Of a stretch of DNA of 64,000 nt, positions 12,013 to 22,362 are shown piece by piece. The position numbers and the translations under genes are program-made. Position 1 is the stretch's first letter. Each line of letters opens with the position of its first letter. A model generated the notes under the pieces. The model searched no databases. It had not been told where the DNA came from and saw only the letters and a program-made list of their open reading frames with translations. The stretch spans positions 3,968,001 to 4,032,000 of the forward strand of contig OX637794.1 of assembly GCA_951802425.1 (NCBI GenBank), read 5' to 3'. Source of the DNA: Clavaria fumosa. Its lineage: Eukaryota > Basidiomycota > Agaricomycetes > Agaricales > Clavariaceae.

Positions 12013-12678
12013 AAATCACTCCCCAGCACACCAGGAGCTGGAGGCATAGGAGCAATGAGCGGAGCAAAGTCCACTGTAGCACCTCCCAACGTGCCAGGAC
12101 CTGGCAGCATAGGTACGGCCCAACGGGGCAACGGCATCGAATCTGGCAGCGTAGGTGCATCCGATGGGACAACAGCACCCGAAATGGTGAGCTCAGGAGT
12201 CTCGGATAGACCACCCCCCGACATGCCAGAACCTGGTAGCGATGGTACGACGAGTGGGGCAACGGCCACCGCACCTGATGACCAGGTGCAACCCACAGAG
12301 CCAAGGTCACTTTATTTGAATACCCTGGAAGACCACTCAGATGAAATGGGGGCATCAAGGAATAACTCATCCATGCGCTACCACCCGCTGCTCCTCCAGG
12401 CCATGTGCTCAATGAGAGAGTGCCGGCTCAACGAGAGAGTGCCTGCTCAACGAGAGAGTGCCGGTATCTTGGCGGCGATGGTGCATCCAGCTGGCCAACG
12501 GCTGCTGTTCCTGATGAACCTGGATCTCTCATCAGTACTCCTCCCAACAAACCAGGACCTGGCAGCACAGGTGCGTCCAACGGGGCCGAGGCTGCTATAT
12601 TTGAAGATCCATGGTAGCTGCAAGTCCAACCATAGCTGTGTCCCTGCAAGGAACCCAGAGAGAACAGCTTCGAATTAA
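11974..12678 (+). CDS. Unrecognised low-complexity ORF with PGPGS-type repeats
   Basis: An open frame of 234 codons that I do not recognise. Its first half is Gly/Pro/Ser/Thr rich and repeats a unit like PGAGGIGAMSGA / PGPGSIGTAQ / PEPGSDGTTSG about every 20-45 residues. A further copy of the unit (NKPGPGSTGASNGAEAA) sits in another frame at about 12540-12600, so at least one indel has occurred. At about 12408-12467 a 19-20 bp DNA unit (CTCAACGAGAGAGTGCCGG) is repeated three times. It follows the copia LTR directly and could be a detached piece of a retroelement linker or the end of a decayed host gene. Function unknown. Confidence 0.3.
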   Translation: MTELIQIILVISTKSLPSTPGAGGIGAMSGAKSTVAPPNVPGPGSIGTAQRGNGIESGSVGASDGTTAPEMVSSGVSDRPPPDMPEPGSDGTTSGATATAPDDQVQPTEPRSLYLNTLEDHSDEMGASRNNSSMRYHPLLLQAMCSMRECRLNERVPAQRESAGILAAMVHPAGQRLLFLMNLDLSSVLLPTNQDLAAQVRPTGPRLLYLKIHGSCKSNHSCVPARNPERTASN

Positions 12679-12820
12679 GAGTAAAAGGTATCACATCACA
12701 CTACTGGTGTTACAGGAATGGTAGTGGTAGGAGAGAGAGGAAGTGTGAAATGGATTATGTTTGAGTTTGTTTGGCTTTGTCCAAGATGTCAGACTCTTAC
12801 TTTCTGTTTCGAGTCCACAC

Positions 12821-12861
12821 ACAACTCCTCTTTGGGATGGCTTATGTAAGCAATCCTAACA
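12821..12861 (-). repeat. LTR fragment of the A/K gypsy family
   Basis: The first 40 or so bases of an A/K-family LTR (minus strand TGTTAGGATTGCTTAC...), cut off on the left in unrelated sequence (12679-12820, no gene seen) and joined on the right to the protease segment of element F. Confidence 0.75.
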
Positions 12862-13015
12862 GTGAAAGGAGTGGGACTGGAGCCATCTCTCCTGCTGAAC
12901 CCAATCACCATGTATAATGTGGATGGGACACAGAACAGAAATGGAAAGGTCCAGTATGGGATAGAGTTGTTGGTGAGGGTTGGTGACCACCAGGAGTGGA
13001 TCCACTTTCTGCTGG
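12862..13015 (+). pseudogene. pol: Gypsy element F, protease segment
   Basis: Plus-strand protease downstream region (GVGLEPSLLLNPITMYNVDG ... IHFLL) of an old A/K-family element. It ends at 13015; its natural continuation (GKSQSHKVILGHDW) is found on the opposite strand at about 14170, showing that the next 1.15 kb is inverted in place. Confidence 0.88.
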
Positions 13016-14168
13016 TAGAGCCAAGACTGGGGCCAATATGAGAGCCAAGCAGAGATCTTGGAAAGCTGCTTCCTCCTCCTCCTCCCATTTCCACAGAACC
13101 TTCCCAGTCAGCTGGAATAGTGGTTTAGCTCAGGCAGAGAGGTTTGGGATGTGCCAACAGAGGTAGTTTAGCATCCCATTAAACCTCTGGACCTCTTTCA
13201 CATTCCTCGGTTGTGGCCAGTTACAGATTGCCATGCCTTTAGCTGGGTCATGCTCCAAATGGTTGTGGGAGATCTTCATCCCAAGGAACAGGATCTCATC
13301 CTTCTCAAACTCACACTTTCTGAGTCTGAGACAGCCCATTCTCCCTGAACTTCCACAGGACCTGATCCATCCAGTACCGGTGTGTTGCCAAGTCCTCTGC
13401 AAACACAATGACATCATCCATGTATGCTTGGACATGTCCTCCTACAATCTCCTCCCTCAGCACATGGTTCATGAAACATTGGAAGGTGGCTGGTGCATTC
13501 TGTAATCCAAACCACATGACAGCTGGTTCAAAGAGTCCACAAGGTGTCAAGAAGGTGCAGTGGTGCTGGTGCTCTGCATGGATGGGAAACCTCCCTTCAC
13601 ATCAATCTTAGAGTAGATCGATGCTCCCTTAAGCACATCCACTGTGTCTCAGATGTGGAGGGGGTATTTGTCCTTGCATTCATTCTCGAGTAGTTGATAA
13701 TCAGCCGCAGCTTGTTCTTCACATGTTTGAAGAAGAAGGGGCTGGCATATGGGGATTTCAAGGGTCAGATACATCCAGAAGCCAGCTGCTCATCCACCCA
13801 ATGGTTCATCTCCACCATCTCATCTCATGTCAAAGAATACAGCTTGGAGGAGAGGTGCTCAGGGTCCTTTTTGAACTCAATCTTAATATCAAAGTCCAGC
13901 CAGGGAAGCTCATCGCACTTTGCTTCACTAAAAACCAAAGGGTAGTGGCTGGGCCAATCAGGGGTAGGGCCAGAGTTGAGAAAATGGGTGTCCAGAATAC
14001 TTGCAGATGCAAGGGTACTCATCTTCAGGGGTGCGGCAGCTTGCCGAAATGGGGAACACTGTGGGGGGCAGTGGGTAAGGCTTAGCTCTGCCTTCTGCCA
14101 GTCAATATCCAGGTTATGTTGCTTGAGCCAGTCATGCCCAAGGATGACCTTGTGGGACTGGGACTTTC
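13016..14168 (-). pseudogene. pol: Gypsy element F, inverted protease-RT-RNase H segment
   Basis: Read on the minus strand from 14168 downward: protease end (GHDWLKQHNLDIDW), RT fingers (FDIKIEF, KLYSLT), a damaged palm (PCGLFEPAVMWFGLQNAPATFQ), a YMDD box (AYMDDVIVF, about 13410), then the RT/RNase H junction up to the APVLAL segment near 13020. Both ends join perfectly to the plus-strand flanks at 13015 and 14169 once flipped, with a shared TGG/CCA at the breakpoints. Frame breaks and missing bases (about 13560-13720) show it is dead. Confidence 0.88.
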
Positions 14169-14232
14169 CCACAAGACAAAGGGAGATGGAAGGTAGAGAC
14201 GGATGCAAGCAACTTGGCAACTGCTGGAGTGC
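14169..14232 (+). pseudogene. pol: Gypsy element F, RNase H start
   Basis: Plus-strand RNase H start (QDKGRWKVETDASNLAT) of element F. It ends with AGTGC (14228-14232), the left target duplication of element D. The same reading frame resumes at 20129. Confidence 0.85.
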
Positions 14233-14537
14233 TGTCAGACTTAGTCTCATGGTTCACACAACTTAATGTAAGGTTGATGATGACGATACTAACATAAGGG
14301 GAAAAGGGTACAAGTAAGAAAACAACGTGGTATATATAGCAAATGCTTCGGGAGTTGCCGGCATTCCCACGCTCGGACCCCGTTCGTCACGTGATGCGTC
14401 CAGGCCCGGGTCACGTGATTTTCCCATTATGTAATCCACCACCCGTTCGGGTCATGTGACTCGTCCGCAAACTTCCCGCAACTCTTTTGCAATCCTTTCT
14501 TGGCCTTTCCAACCTGCTTATGTAAGCGATCCTGACA
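14233..14537 (-). repeat. 3' LTR of element D
   Basis: 305 bp. It carries the same promoter modules as the 5' LTR: a TATATATA box and CACGTG-type palindromes, some decayed to CATGTG. The polypurine tract on the minus strand lies at 14538-14551. Paired TG/CA differences from the 5' LTR point to ancestral CG. Confidence 0.95.
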
Positions 14538-14548
14538 TCACCCCCCTC

Positions 14549-17500
14549 TTAAGGCTGGGCGTCTCGACCTGCCAACTTCGCCTTGTCAGGGTATTGCTGG
14601 AAGAAGTCCTGGAGCAACAGTGCAACATTAGTGAGGTTGCGACGAGGTTCCCAGGTGTTCTCCTCTGCAGGGTATCCTAACCACTTCACCAAATACTTCA
14701 CTCCCCATCCAACCTTCTTGACATCAAGAATTTCCTCCACCTCATACTCCAAGTGGTCGTCATCAATCGTGGGGGGTGGGGGTGGAGGCAAGTTCTGGGA
14801 AGGGAAAGAGGGAGCAATATATGGGGTGAGTAGCAACTCATTGAAAACCCGGTGAATGCACCATGCTCAGGGGAGCTTGAGTCGGTATGCTGCTGGTCCA
14901 ACCTTCTCTTTGATAGTGAAGGGTCCAGCCCGCTTGTTGTCAAGCTTCTTGGATGGTCGATCCATTTTCAGGTTCCAGGTATCCTGCCAGACTAAGTCCC
15001 CCTTTGAGTATTCACGACTTGGGTGCTTTCCTTTATCATAGCTAGCTTTCATCGCATCTGCCACCTTCCCCATTGCATCCCTGGCTGCTCTTCGGGATTC
15101 CGTGAGCTTGGCCATCCACTCATCTGCTGCAGGGTTCACTTCAGAGGGCGGCTGGATACCACCATTCCAAGGGTGCCGGCCATACTCCAGATAGAAAGGT
15201 GTGAATCCGGTGGCTGAGTGCTCACGGTTATTGAGCGCGAATTCGGCTGTGGATAGCCACTCTGCCCAATCATCCTGCAGATGGTCAACATAGGCCTGGA
15301 GATACACTTCAACCTCCTGATTGACCCACTCTGTCTGTCCATCTGTTTGTGGGTGGAAGGCAGTGCTCAGGTTCGCCTTAACTCCAATCATCCCATAGAA
15401 CTCCCTCATGAATCTGGACACGAATTGGGTTCCCCGGTCACTCACAACTTTCTGCAGGACTCCATGGTCGCGGAAGACCCGGTCTCGAAGGATCCGAGCA
15501 GCACCAAGTCCCGTGAGGTCAAGGCCAATAGCTTCGATGAGAGTTCGTTTTGTAAACTTGTCAACAATGACAAGGATCACATTGTGACCACGTGAGAGGG
15601 GGAAAGGCCCAACAATGTCCCAAGAGATGACTGCCCAGGGGCTCTCAGGGACAGGGTGTGGATGGAGTGGAGCAGCGCGCCTGGTACGATCAGGCTTGAT
15701 TCATTGGCATGTCTCGCATCCACCTGCATACCGATTGGAATCCATCACCATGCCCACCCACCAGTAGGACCTCAGCAGAGCCGCCCTCAGTTTCCGTGGA
15801 CCAGGGTGCCCTGCGATGGGGAGGTCATGCTCAAAGGTGAGCACTGCCTCACGTGCTTCTGGGGGCACCCAAGTGATTTCTGCCTTCCGCCAGAGTCCAA
15901 TCTGATCTCTTGTCCACTCATCATCAAGCTCCTCTGGCTTCTGCACATATACCGTGCTGTTTTTCTGGAGTAGCGTCTCCATCTCCGATGTGAACGATGT
16001 CCGGGTCTCAGCCTCTGGGAAGACCTGTACTGGTGCATCCTCCTCCACCATCTCTCCATAATCTGGCCTCCATGAGAGTGCATCAGCTTTTGTGTTTGAC
16101 TTCCCAGTATGGTACTTGATCTCAAAGTCAAAGCACTGGAGCTCTCCAACCCAACGGACCTGCCTCAGTTTCAACTTCTGGGGCTTCCGGAAGTACTGGA
16201 GGTTAGCATGGTCTGTCCAGATTTTGATAGTCTCTTCCACCCCAATCAGGTAAGCCCGCCACTTGCGTAGTGCCCAGATTACAGCCAGGAACTCCTTGTC
16301 GTACACATCGTAATTCTTCTCAGCTGCAGTGAGGGCTTTGGAGATGTAGTCTACAACTCTCCAAGTCCCATCCACCTGCTGCTGTGAGAGAACTCCTCCA
16401 GTCACCAAGTTGCTCGCATCCATTTCTACCTTCCATCTCCCTTTGTCTTGTGGTAGAGCCAAGACTGGGGCTGATACTAGTGCCAGGCAGAGATCTTGGA
16501 AGGCTGCTTCCTCCTCCTCCTCCCATCTCCACAGGACTTTCCCTGTCAGCCGGAAGAGTGGCTTTGCCTGGGCAGAGAGGTTCGGGATGTGCCAGCAGAG
16601 GTAGTTCAGCATCCTGTTGAATCTTTGTACCTCTTTCACATTCTTCGGTCTGGGCCAGTTACGGATTGCTGCACCTTTAGCTGGGTCATGCTCTAGACAG
16701 TTGTGGGAGATCTTCATCCCCAGGAAGAAAACCTCACTCTTCTCAAACTCGCACTTGCTGAGTCTGAGACACAGGCCATTCTCCCCAAACTTCTTCAAGA
16801 CCCGATCCATCCAATACCGATGTGTAGCCAAATCCTCTGCAAACACTATAACATCATCGACATAGGCTCGGACATGTCCCCCTGCAATCTCTTCCCTCAA
16901 CACATGGTTCATGAAGCGCTGGAAGGTTGCAGGCGCATTCTGCAGCCCAAACCACATAACTGCTGGTTCGAAGAGTCCACGAGGCATTAGGAAAGCACAG
17001 CGGTGCTGATGTTCTGGCCAGACCTGCATTGATGGGAAACCTCCCTTCGCATCAATCTTGGAATAGATGGTCACCCCCTTTAACACATCCACAGTGTCTC
17101 GTATGAGGGGGAGGGGGTACTTGTCTTTGATTAGATATGAGTTCAGCCTAGAGTAATCGATAATTGGCTGCAGCTTGTCCTTCTCACGTTTGAAGAAGAA
17201 GGGGCTCGCGTACATGGACTTCGAAGGTCGGATTTGTCCAGAAGCTAGCTGCTCATCCACCCAGTGATTCATTTCCACCATCTCTTCTCGCGTCAGAGAG
17301 TATAGCTTAGAGGAGAGGTGTCCAGGGTCTGTTTTAAACTCGATTTTGATATCAAAGTCAGGGCAGGAGCAGGAGAGCTCATCCCACTTTGCTTCACTAA
17401 AAACCAAAGGGTAGTGGCTGGGCCAATCAGGGGTAGGGCCAGTGTTGGGAAAACGGGTGTTCGGGATACTGGCCGAGGCCAGGGTACTCGCTTTTGGTGG

Positions 17501-18034
17501 AACTGAGGGTCGAACAGGGGACCGGTGGCTGTGTGGGGAGGAGGCACAGGTGTTGGGGCAGCGGGTGAGCCTTACTTCAGCTTTCACCCAGTCAATCTCT
17601 GGATTATGATGCTTTAGCCAATCATGCCCAAGGATCGCCGTGTGGGGCTGGGTCTTCCCTAGCAGGAAGTGGATCTGCTCCTGGTGGTCGCCAACCGTCA
17701 CAAGCAGCTCCATCCCATACCGGATCTTACCATCTCTGTTCTGTGTTCCATCCACATTATACATGGTGATTGGATTCAGCAAGGGAGATGGTTCCAATCC
17801 CACTTTTTTCGCCCACTCCAAGTCCATAAAGCAGTTGGTGCAGCCTGAGTCAACAAGGGCTTTCATAGTTGCCCCTTTGCCAGTGCTGAGAGCCTCCAGG
17901 TGCACCTGGATGGAGAGCTCTCGGGGCATACGCAATAGGGTGTCCTTCAGCACCTCTGTAAGGCGCTTTGTTGGCTCCACTTTGCTGCTAGTCCCCTTTT
18001 CTCTTTTCGGTATTTCACTCTTAGCAGTTTCCAT
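14549..18034 (-). pseudogene. pol: Element D pol (protease, RT, RNase H, integrase, chromodomain)
   Basis: About 1160 codons in one frame with only two internal stops: TGA at 15701-15703 (integrase zinc region, CQ-stop-IKPDR) and TGA at 14867-14869 (KLP-stop-AWCIH). Domains in order: protease (ALVDSGCTNCF, about 17840), RT (IIDYSRLN, WFGLQNAPATF, YVDDVIVF at about 16850), RNase H (MDASNLVTGG; KEFLAVIWALRKW), integrase (YWWVGMVMDS, DRGTQFVS, TDGQTEWVNQE), GPF module, chromodomain (YLVKWLGYP...NTWEPR). The frame upstream of 18034 is closed by TAG and TGA near 18050-18075. Apart from the stops the motifs are intact. Confidence 0.93.
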
Positions 18035-18168
18035 TTCCGCTTTGTCCTTCTACTCAGCCTCAATTCAGGTATGTCTCCACTGCAAGATTGTATATTTGGG
18101 TATACTCACTGTGGACACAGGGACGGAAGGAGGGCTGGGGTGACTACTCTTGAGACACCAGTTCGGAC

Positions 18169-19173
18169 TCACTGGGCCTCGTCTCCAAAATCCGGCTCCT
18201 CAGTAGGAGCCCTCTTCTCTCTCTCCAACAACACCACATGGTCTAAGAGCAAAGCAATCTGATTCTCGTAGTCCTCGGCACTTCGTGCCTGGCTTTCCAC
18301 AGCATGGACCTGCGGCCTTGGGATCTGTGGGCATGTGTCTGGGAGGAGACAGTCTCTCACCATGTGGCCAGCTTGGCCACATCAGAAACAGGCGCGTCCT
18401 ACTCCAGGGGCATGTGCACGATCGACCAACATGGCATCACCAACACCGGCGGGACGCAGCATGACAGGAGGGGCAGGGGTGCGGGCCTGTGGCTGGGCCA
18501 GGAAGGGGCGAGGGGCTGTAGCGAAGCGGGTTGGTTGGGGGAGGGGTCGGCTGGCTATGGGCAGAGCTGGGCGGACGGAATTCTGCTGCGTGATGACTCC
18601 ATCAAGGCGGCGCTGCTGGGCATCAAGTTTTTCTGCTAGTGCCTTCCACTCCACATAGGTCTCAGGCATCGATGAGACACTATAGATCTTCCCCACCAAT
18701 CTCCTACTCAGGTTCAACTCTAGCCAGTGAACCAAGATATCTGAATCAGCTGCCTCAGCCATTCCTGCTCGGCGGAACAGTGTCTCGAACTTTGCAAAGA
18801 ACTCTGGGGCTGTCGCAGAGGCCTGTTTCAGCCTCGCAATGTCTGCGAGGGCGGTCACACAGTCATTCAGGTCATCAAATGCCCGTTTCATCTCCTCCAT
18901 GAAGTCTACCCAGGATCCAGCCTCATCATTTCCCAGGATCTCTTCTCCCTTCATATTTGCCCACTCAGCAGCAAACCCATCCCCAGTGATCTTGCTGAGG
19001 GTGTAGAGGACCTTTGCTGGGTCCGTGGCATAGATAACCAGATTCACCATAAACTGGAGGTGAAGCGAACAGAGGAATGTGCGGAAATTCTTTTTCTGCC
19101 CATCAAAGGGGGCAACAGATAAGTCAAGCCTCATTGGTTGGGCTGCAGGCAGGGCGACATGGTCAGCCATCAC
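18169..19173 (-). pseudogene. gag: Element D gag
   Basis: Gag starting at ATG 19173 (MMADHVALPAAQPMRLDLSVAPFDGQ), a capsid-like helical region (PAKVLYTLSKITGDGFAAEWA ... FFAKFETLFRRAGMAEAA) and a CCHC knuckle. The knuckle reads C-F-stop-C-GQAG-H-MVRD-C: a TGA (18382-18384) replaces the arginine codon CGA of element K. The frame stays open to 18169, then shifts relative to pol, so at least one indel lies between 18169 and 18034. Confidence 0.92.
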
Positions 19174-19823
19174 AGACCCTGGTGGTGGTGATGGGGTTTC
19201 GGGGATGTCAGTAATGGAGGAATCAGGGGGGAGCTGGGCTCGACCTGGTCTCGGATGCAGACACTGTAAATAAAATTCCGGGCCTTGGGCACTCAGGATT
19301 TCTTCGATCTCTTAGCAGTCCTGTCCTCTCAGGCTGCTCTCTATGTATCTAGGTACTTATAGAACTCTTATTCTATAAAACTTGTTGCTAGCGTGGGGCC
19401 CAAATGGTGTCCCAGGTGGTCACTCCACAACTCCTAGTGAGTTGCCCATGTGCCCTTCTGACAATGGTCACAGAGCAAGGGCCCTGTCCACTGGACCAGG
19501 AAACTACAGAAAAACTATGTATAGGGCCTTTCCGTGCCCTGTACACTACACGATTCACTGGTACGTAGCTGTAAAGCAAAGTTCTGGGCCTTTGGCACTC
19601 AGTATCTCTTGGGGAGGGTCACAGTAGACTTCCTCCGGGTCTGGTCATGTGTATCTACACACAGTAAAAATTTCACACGGTTCTGTTGCACACCATGGGC
19701 AGGGTAAAGAGAAAGAGGATGAGGGGGATAAGCTGTCACAGAGTGTGACAGTTTGAGATAGGGGTCCAGGCTAGCCGGGTTAGGACACAGGGCTAGGGCG
19801 GACAGGGGTTGATGTTAGTATTG
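19174..19823 (-). other. Leader of element D with self-primer site and hairpin
   Basis: Non-coding leader. TGTTAGTAT (plus 19813-19821) lies two bases from the LTR edge and is complementary to ATACTAACA in the LTR (19877-19885) at the predicted RNA start. The hairpin CTGTCACA-GAG-TGTGACAG (19733-19751) sits where the A/K family has CTGTGACA...TGTCACAG; one stem pair is swapped with its partner, preserving the stem. Confidence 0.65.
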
Positions 19824-20128
19824 TGTCAGACTTAGTCTCACGGTTCACACAACTTAATGTAAGGTCAATGATGACGATACTAACACAAGGGGAAAAGGGT
19901 ACAAGTAAGAAAACAACGTGGTATATATAGCAAACGCTTCGGGAGTTGCTGGTGTTCCCACGCTCGGACCCCGTGCGTCACGTGATGTGTCCAGGCCCGG
20001 GTCACGTGATTTTCCCATTATGTAATCCACCACCCGTTCAGGTCACGTGACTCATCCGCAAACTTCCCGCAACTCTTTTGTGATCCTTTCTTGGCCTTTC
20101 CAACCTGCTTATGTAAGCGATCCTGACA
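19824..20128 (-). repeat. 5' LTR of element D
   Basis: 305 bp, TGTCAG...CTGACA. Minus-strand TATATATA at 19922-19929; predicted RNA start near 19885. Three perfect TCACGTGA palindromes lie upstream of the TATA box at 19978-19985, 20002-20009 and 20043-20050. Confidence 0.95.
19978..20050 (-). promoter_or_regulatory. Three CACGTG palindromes in the element D LTR promoter
   Basis: TCACGTGA occurs three times within 73 bp, 50-120 bp upstream of the TATA box. CACGTG is the E-box bound by fungal bHLH regulators (known for the motif; binding here is inferred). The K-family LTRs have the same three sites, mostly altered to CATGTG or CACATG, the products expected from CpG decay. Confidence 0.5.
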
Positions 20129-21959
20129 AGTGCTTTCACAGCAGCAAGTAGATGGGATCTGGAGAGTGGTGGACTACATCTCCAAGGCCCTGATGGCAGC
20201 TGAAAAGAACTATAATGTGTATGACAAGGAGTTCTTGGCTGTGATTCAGGCACTTCATGAGTGGTGGGCATACCTCATTGGAGCAGATGAGACAATCGAG
20301 ATCTGGACAGACCATGTGAATCTTCAGTACTTCTGGAAGCCCCAGAAGTTGAAGCCAAGGCAGGTTCGTTGGGTTGGGGAGCTCCAGTGCTTTGACTTTG
20401 AGATAAAGTATTGCACTGGGAAGTCAAACACAAAGGCAGATGCACTCTCGCAGAGGCCAGACTATGAAGAGATGGTGGAGGAGGACGTGCCAGTACAAGT
20501 CTTCCTGGAAGTGGAGACCCATGTGTTGTTCATGTTGGAAATGGAGATGCTACTCCTGAAAAATAGCACAGCACACTTGCAGAAGCCTGAGGAGCTTGAT
20601 GATGAGTGGACATGAGATTGCACTGGACTCTGGCAAAAGGGGATAGTCACTTGGGTCTCCTTGGGAGCTTGTGAGGCTGTCCCCAAATTTGAGCATGACC
20701 TCCCTGCTGCTGGACACTCTGGGCCCTGGAAGTTGAGAGTGGCACTAGTGAAGGGTTATTGGTGGCCAGACATGGTGAAAGATGCAGATCAGTATGCTCA
20801 GGGGTGTGAGACATGCCAGCAGATGAAGCCTGACCTTACCAAGTGTGCTGCCCTGCTCCACCCCCACCCTGTTCCTGATGGTCTCTGGTCAGTGATCTCA
20901 TGGGACATAGTCAGTCCCCTCCCCCTCTCCTGTGGACATAATGCCATCCTTGTCATTGTTGACAAGTTCACGAAACAGACACTGCTTGAAGCAATTGGGC
21001 TCAACCTCACAGGACTTGGAGCAGTGCACCTCCTCCAGGATTGAGTGTTTCATGACCATGGAGTCCCTCACAAGGTTGTGAGTGACCAAGGTTCCCAGTT
21101 TGTGTCCCACTTCATGAAGGAGTTCTACTCCATGATTCAGGTAAAAGCAAATCCAAGTATGGCCTTTCATCCACAGACTGATGGACAGATGGAATGGGTG
21201 AACCAGGAGATGGAGATCTATCTCCGGGCTTATGTGGACCACCTCCAGGATGACTGGGCCAAATGGTTGTCCACTGCAGAGTTTGCTCTTAACAATTGTG
21301 AGCACTCAGTGACAAGACAGATGCCTTTCTTCCTCGAGTATGACTGACACCCTTGGAATGGTGGAATCCAGCCTCCCCCAGCAGCAGATGAGTGGATGGC
21401 CAAGCTCATGGAATCCTGAAGAGCAGCCAAAGAGGCTATGGAGAAAGCGGTGGCAGCAATGAAAAAGAGCTACAATACTGGGAAGCACCCAAGTCATATG
21501 TATGCTGAGGGAGACTTGGTCTGGCTGGATACCTGGAACCTGAAGATGGACTGGCCCTCCAAGAAGCTCAACCATAAGCAAGCAGGCCCCTTTGCCATTA
21601 TGGAGAAGGTTGGGCCAGGTGGGTATCGACTCAAGCTCCCCCCAGCCTGGTGCATCCACCCTGTCTTCAATGAGGTGCTGCTCACTCCCTATATTCCCCC
21701 TTTCTTCACCTCCCAGAATCCTCCACCACCACCCCCTGTCATGATTGAGGATGACCACCTGGAGTATGATGTTGAAGCTATCCTTGATATCAAGGTGGGA
21801 TGTGGGGTGAAGTATCTAGTGAAGTGGTTGGGGTACCCTGTGGAGGAGAACACCTGGGAGCCATGATGTAATCTCACCAACATGGTGCTGCTGCTCCAGG
21901 ACTTCTTCCTTGCCCACCCTGACAAGGCCAAGCTAGCTGGTTGAGATGCCCAGCCTTAA
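20129..21959 (+). pseudogene. pol: Gypsy element F, RNase H to chromodomain
   Basis: Continuation of element F beyond insertion D: RNase H (SQQQVDGIWRVVDYISKAL, KEFLAVIQALHEWW), integrase zinc region (YAQGCETCQQMKPD), core (WDIVSPLPLS, VSDQGSQFVS, TDGQMEWVNQE), GPF module and chromodomain (YLVKWLGYP...NTWEP, about 21800-21865). Premature stops include TGA at 20613-20615, 21042-21044, near 21345 and at 21417-21419. The last lies at a codon that is CGA in D and CAA in A and K. CpG is strongly depleted. Confidence 0.9.
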
Positions 21960-21970
21960 GAGGGGGGTGA

Positions 21971-22258
21971 TGTTAGGATCACTTACCTAAGCCATCCCAA
22001 AAGAGGAGTTGCGGAGAAACTAGAGAAGATTGTTGGAAGGTCACATGACCTGTGGTGGAGGATTACGTAATCGAGAGATCACCTGACTTGGGGCTTGAGC
22101 ATGTCACGTGATCTGCGAGGTCCGAGCATGGGAGTGCTGGCAAATGCCGAAGTGTTCAGTATATATACTTTGTCTTTTCCTATTTTGTACTCTTTTCCCC
22201 TTATGTTAGTATTGTCATCATGACCTTACCCCTAAGTTGTGTGAGACCCAGTCTGATA
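21971..22258 (+). repeat. 3' LTR of element F
   Basis: 288-bp A/K-family LTR, TGTTAGGATC...CTGATA, directly after the polypurine tract AAGAGGGGGGTGA (21957-21970). Flank 22259-22263 is GGTAC; the 5' end of F is lost, so the target duplication cannot be checked. Confidence 0.9.
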
Positions 22259-22362
22259 GGTACAGAGGTTTAGTGGGATGCTGAACTACCTCTGTCAGCA
22301 CATTCCAAACTTCTCCACTCAGGCTAAACCACTATTCCGGCTGACTGGGAAGGTTCCATGAA
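22259..22362 (+). pseudogene. Short gypsy pol fragment
   Basis: About 35 codons of the RT/RNase H junction (RFSGMLNYLCQHIPNFS ... LFRLTGKVP) of an A/K-family element, joined directly to the F LTR. Element F may have inserted into this older copy. Confidence 0.75.

Larger units (their letters stand above)
14228..20133 (-). mobile_element. Complete gypsy element D, nested in element F
   Basis: Full-length LTR retrotransposon on the minus strand. The 5-bp target duplication AGTGC is at 14228-14232 and 20129-20133. Its two 305-bp LTRs (14233-14537 and 19824-20128) have perfect TGTCAG...CTGACA ends. Removing D and one AGTGC restores the RNase H sequence of F without loss. The LTRs differ at about 15 positions by eye, nearly all transitions, so the insertion is old. 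Order on the minus strand: 5' LTR, leader, gag, protease, RT, RNase H, integrase, chromodomain, polypurine tract, 3' LTR. It is inactive because of stop codons in gag and pol. Confidence 0.95.
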
